Origin: CAXBID01 sp049791475
Lineage (GTDB): Bacteria; Bacteroidota; Bacteroidia; Flavobacteriales; Flavobacteriaceae
Direction of reading: 5' to 3'
NCBI GenBank assembly: GCA_049791475.1
Contig: JBAQZZ010000217.1
Coordinates: 1-16,663 of the forward strand
Length of the DNA: 16,663 bases
The position numbers and the translations under genes are program-made. This document shows positions 14,631 to 16,663 of this stretch, piece by piece; positions within the stretch are counted from its first letter, which is position 1; each line of letters opens with the position of its first letter. The notes beneath the pieces are model-generated. The model worked only from the letters and a program-made list of their open reading frames with translations. It was not told the DNA's origin and did not search any database.

Positions 14631-16280
14631 ATGAACACAATTAAAACAATAACACTTTCTGCTTTTTCTGCAGTATTAATTTCAGGCTGTGGTGGTACCA
14701 CAGCTGTTTTATCTACACCTGTTGAAAATATTGATAATACACCTTTAAAAGTTTCAGGTTTAACAGAAACTGAAGAACGAAACTGGAGCCATTTAGACAT
14801 GCTTAAAGACACCATTCCAGGAATGAGTGTTGATAAAGCTTACGCTGAAATTATTAAAAACAAAAAAGGCGCAACGGTTATTGTTGCCGTTATAGATTCT
14901 GGAATTGATATTAACCATGAAGATTTAGATGGTGTGATTTGGACCAATAAAGGTGAAATTCCAAACAACGGAATAGACGATGATAAAAATGGATATATTG
15001 ATGATGTGCATGGTTGGAATTTTCTGGGCGATGGCTATTATGACCAATTAGAATTGGTTAGAATTTTAGCCAAAGGCGACACTAATAATCCTGATTACAG
15101 CAGAGCACAAGCCGAATACGATGAAGAGTATAAAAAATATAGTGAGCTAGTCAACCAATACGCCGAGTATAAAGCTAACCTTGCTCAATTTATTCAGCAA
15201 ATAACCGCTGCTGATGAATCAATTACAAACCATTCAAATAATAAAGATTATACAAAAAAAGATGTTGAGGCGATAAAAACAACCAATCAACAACTTTTAG
15301 AGTCTATAAAGATCATGAAATATGTTTATAGCCTAAGGTTCACTTCTGCAGCAAATGCTAAATTAGAATTAAATGATGAATTAAAACAAATAAATGACCG
15401 TTTAGAGCAATTTAATGATCGTTTAAATTACAACTTGAACAAAAACTACAAGGGGCGTGTTAATGGAGATAATCCAGATGATATGAGCACTAAATACTAT
15501 GGTAACGGCAACGTAAAACCACAGCAAAAAAGTGAAAGCCACGGTACACATGTTTCGGGTATTATTGCTGCAGAGCGCAACAACGGAAAAGGCGTAAATG
15601 GCGTGGCTAACAATGCTAAAATCATGGCGATTAGATCAACTCCAAGAGGTGATGAATATGATAAAGATGTCGCATTAGCCATTCGTTACGCTGTTGATAA
15701 TGGCGCATCTATTATAAATACCAGTTTTGGTAAATATTACTCACCACATAGCGATTGGGTTCGTGAAGCCATCGCTTACGCAGGACAAAAGGATGTATTA
15801 ATTGTAAATGCTTCCGGAAACGATGCCCAAAACTTAGATGAAAAAGATGTTTACCCTAACGATGCTGTTGGTGTTGGTCCTGAGGTATCAAATACGTTTA
15901 TATCGGTTGGTTCATTAGAACCTAAATATGGCTCTGGAATGATTTCAGGGTTTTCAAACTACGGTAAAGTAAATGTTGATGTATTTGCACCTGGTTCTCA
16001 AATATATTCTACCGTTCCAGAAAACGAGTACGAAAATAATAGCGGCACATCCATGGCGGCTCCAGCTGTTGCAGGCGTTGCGGCTTTAATTCGTTCTTAC
16101 TATCCAAAACTTACAGCTGCTCAAGTTAAACAAATTCTTATGGATTCTGGTTTGGCAGTAAAAACAAAGGTTATTGTTGGCGGAGATACTGGTAAAATAA
16201 AACCTTTTGCTGATTTAACAAAATCTGGTAAAATGGTTAATGCTTACAACGCCTTAATTATGGCTTCTAAAATGAATTAA
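14631..16280 (+). CDS. Subtilisin-like S8 family serine protease, lipoprotein
   Basis: I prefer the ATG at 14631 (549 residues) because it gives a compact lipoprotein signal: MNTIKT, a hydrophobic stretch, then the lipobox LISGC with Cys20. The ATG at 14610 would add seven polar residues. The S8 catalytic triad is complete: Asp89 in AVIDSGID, His304 in SHGTHVSGI and Ser474 in SGTSMAAPAVAG, with Asn397 of ASGN as the oxyanion residue. A DDDKNGYIDDVHGWNF segment (about 116-131) looks like the calcium-binding loop of Bacteroidetes subtilases. Between GWNF and SHGTH lies an insertion of roughly 170 residues, rich in Lys, Glu, Gln and Asn and probably helical or coiled-coil. The residues after the Cys carry no cluster of Asp/Glu, so surface export is not indicated. 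It should degrade proteins at the envelope. An M1-type lipoprotein gene follows 25 nt later. Confidence 0.9.
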   Translation: MNTIKTITLSAFSAVLISGCGGTTAVLSTPVENIDNTPLKVSGLTETEERNWSHLDMLKDTIPGMSVDKAYAEIIKNKKGATVIVAVIDSGIDINHEDLDGVIWTNKGEIPNNGIDDDKNGYIDDVHGWNFLGDGYYDQLELVRILAKGDTNNPDYSRAQAEYDEEYKKYSELVNQYAEYKANLAQFIQQITAADESITNHSNNKDYTKKDVEAIKTTNQQLLESIKIMKYVYSLRFTSAANAKLELNDELKQINDRLEQFNDRLNYNLNKNYKGRVNGDNPDDMSTKYYGNGNVKPQQKSESHGTHVSGIIAAERNNGKGVNGVANNAKIMAIRSTPRGDEYDKDVALAIRYAVDNGASIINTSFGKYYSPHSDWVREAIAYAGQKDVLIVNASGNDAQNLDEKDVYPNDAVGVGPEVSNTFISVGSLEPKYGSGMISGFSNYGKVNVDVFAPGSQIYSTVPENEYENNSGTSMAAPAVAGVAALIRSYYPKLTAAQVKQILMDSGLAVKTKVIVGGDTGKIKPFADLTKSGKMVNAYNALIMASKMN

Positions 16281-16305
16281 TACCCTATTCTATAACATAA
16301 TATCT

Positions 16306-16663
16306 ATGAAAAATCTATTTATATCTATTTTATGCATCAGTGTTTTATGGTCGTGTTCAAATACAAAAGACGTGGTTTCAAAACGACCAACGACACCAAC
16401 TACACCAGAAACACCCAAACTGCCAATCGCTACAAACACCTCAACGTATTGGCAACAACATGTAGATTACAAAATGACAGTTGATATGGATGTGAACACC
16501 TATCAATATCAAGGAAAACAAACTTTAGTATATACCAATAATTCGCCTGATGTATTAAATCGTGTGTATTACCATTTGTATTTCAATGCGTTTCAACCAG
16601 ACAGCGAAATGGATGTGCGTTCTCGAACTATTGCAGATCCTGACGGCAGAGTAACAGATAGAA
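16306..16663 (+). CDS. M1-type metallopeptidase lipoprotein, N-terminal part (cut by window end)
   Basis: An open frame starts at the ATG at 16306 and runs off the right edge after 119 full codons. It begins with a lipoprotein signal (MKNLFISILC, then ISVLWSC with Cys17), followed by a Thr/Pro-rich tether (RPTTPTTPETPKLP). The next segment, YWQQHVDYKMTVDMDVNTY, then YQGKQTLVYTNNSPD and VYYHLYFNAFQP, matches the N-terminal beta-saddle domain of Bacteroidetes M1-family (gluzincin) aminopeptidases. In that family this domain comes before the HExxH zinc site, which would lie outside the window. It starts 25 nt after the S8 protease stop on the same strand and is probably co-transcribed. Trimming peptides made by the protease is a reasonable inferred role. 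The family call rests on the N-terminal domain only. Confidence 0.8.
   Translation, partial: MKNLFISILCISVLWSCSNTKDVVSKRPTTPTTPETPKLPIATNTSTYWQQHVDYKMTVDMDVNTYQYQGKQTLVYTNNSPDVLNRVYYHLYFNAFQPDSEMDVRSRTIADPDGRVTDR

Noticed and set aside
1..16663. Insertion sequences, prophage genes, CRISPR arrays, tRNA or rRNA genes
   Set aside because: No transposase or integrase motifs, regularly spaced repeats, or recognisable structural RNA sequences were seen; the spaces between genes are all under 250 nt.

Overview
The window looks like chromosomal DNA from a marine-type Bacteroidetes, most likely a member of the Flavobacteriaceae. The evidence is the AT-rich composition, proteins rich in Lys, Asn and Ile, a lack of purine-rich Shine-Dalgarno sequences, a few TAnnTTTG-like -7 elements, lipoprotein signals of the Bacteroidetes kind, and gene content typical of that family. 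I saw no phage, transposase, CRISPR, rRNA or tRNA. The region reads as ordinary core and semi-core metabolism, with a few points worth checking.

Region 1 (1-6501, plus strand) is alpha-glucan metabolism. The 3' end of glgE (maltosyltransferase) is followed after 2 nt by a maltokinase (mak) and after 3 more nt by glgB (branching enzyme). Together these make branched alpha-1,4/1,6-glucan from maltose via maltose-1-phosphate. After a 219-nt gap with a possible promoter comes a cytoplasmic GH31 alpha-glucosidase, closed by a strong hairpin terminator. This places glucan building and glucan trimming side by side.

Region 2 (6502-8584) holds two exported proteins of unknown function: a 494-residue, probably beta-rich protein and a 113-residue protein. 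The small gene is framed by a perfect 14-bp inverted repeat. A 16-bp palindrome lies just upstream of the larger gene.

Region 3 (8585-13598) is an ion-transport block. A minus-strand CPA1-type cation/proton antiporter with a C-terminal RCK (TrkA-N) domain is divergent from a plus-strand pair: a tandem universal stress protein overlapping by ATGA with a SulP anion transporter. The SulP protein has a STAS domain and a further C-terminal extension of about 180 residues. A joint role in pH, sodium or bicarbonate homeostasis is plausible but inferred.

Region 4 (13599-16663) starts with a 144-nt gap containing a perfect 10-bp inverted repeat. It continues with a probable operon: a lactonase-like metallo-beta-lactamase-fold hydrolase, a subtilisin-like S8 lipoprotein protease with a large insertion between its catalytic Asp and His, and the start of an M1-type metallopeptidase lipoprotein cut by the window edge. 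The last two suggest peptide degradation at the cell envelope.

I did not find a clearly new system. The best leads are the inverted repeat around the small secreted gene, the extended SulP and its translationally coupled stress protein, and the RCK domain with a degenerate glycine motif.
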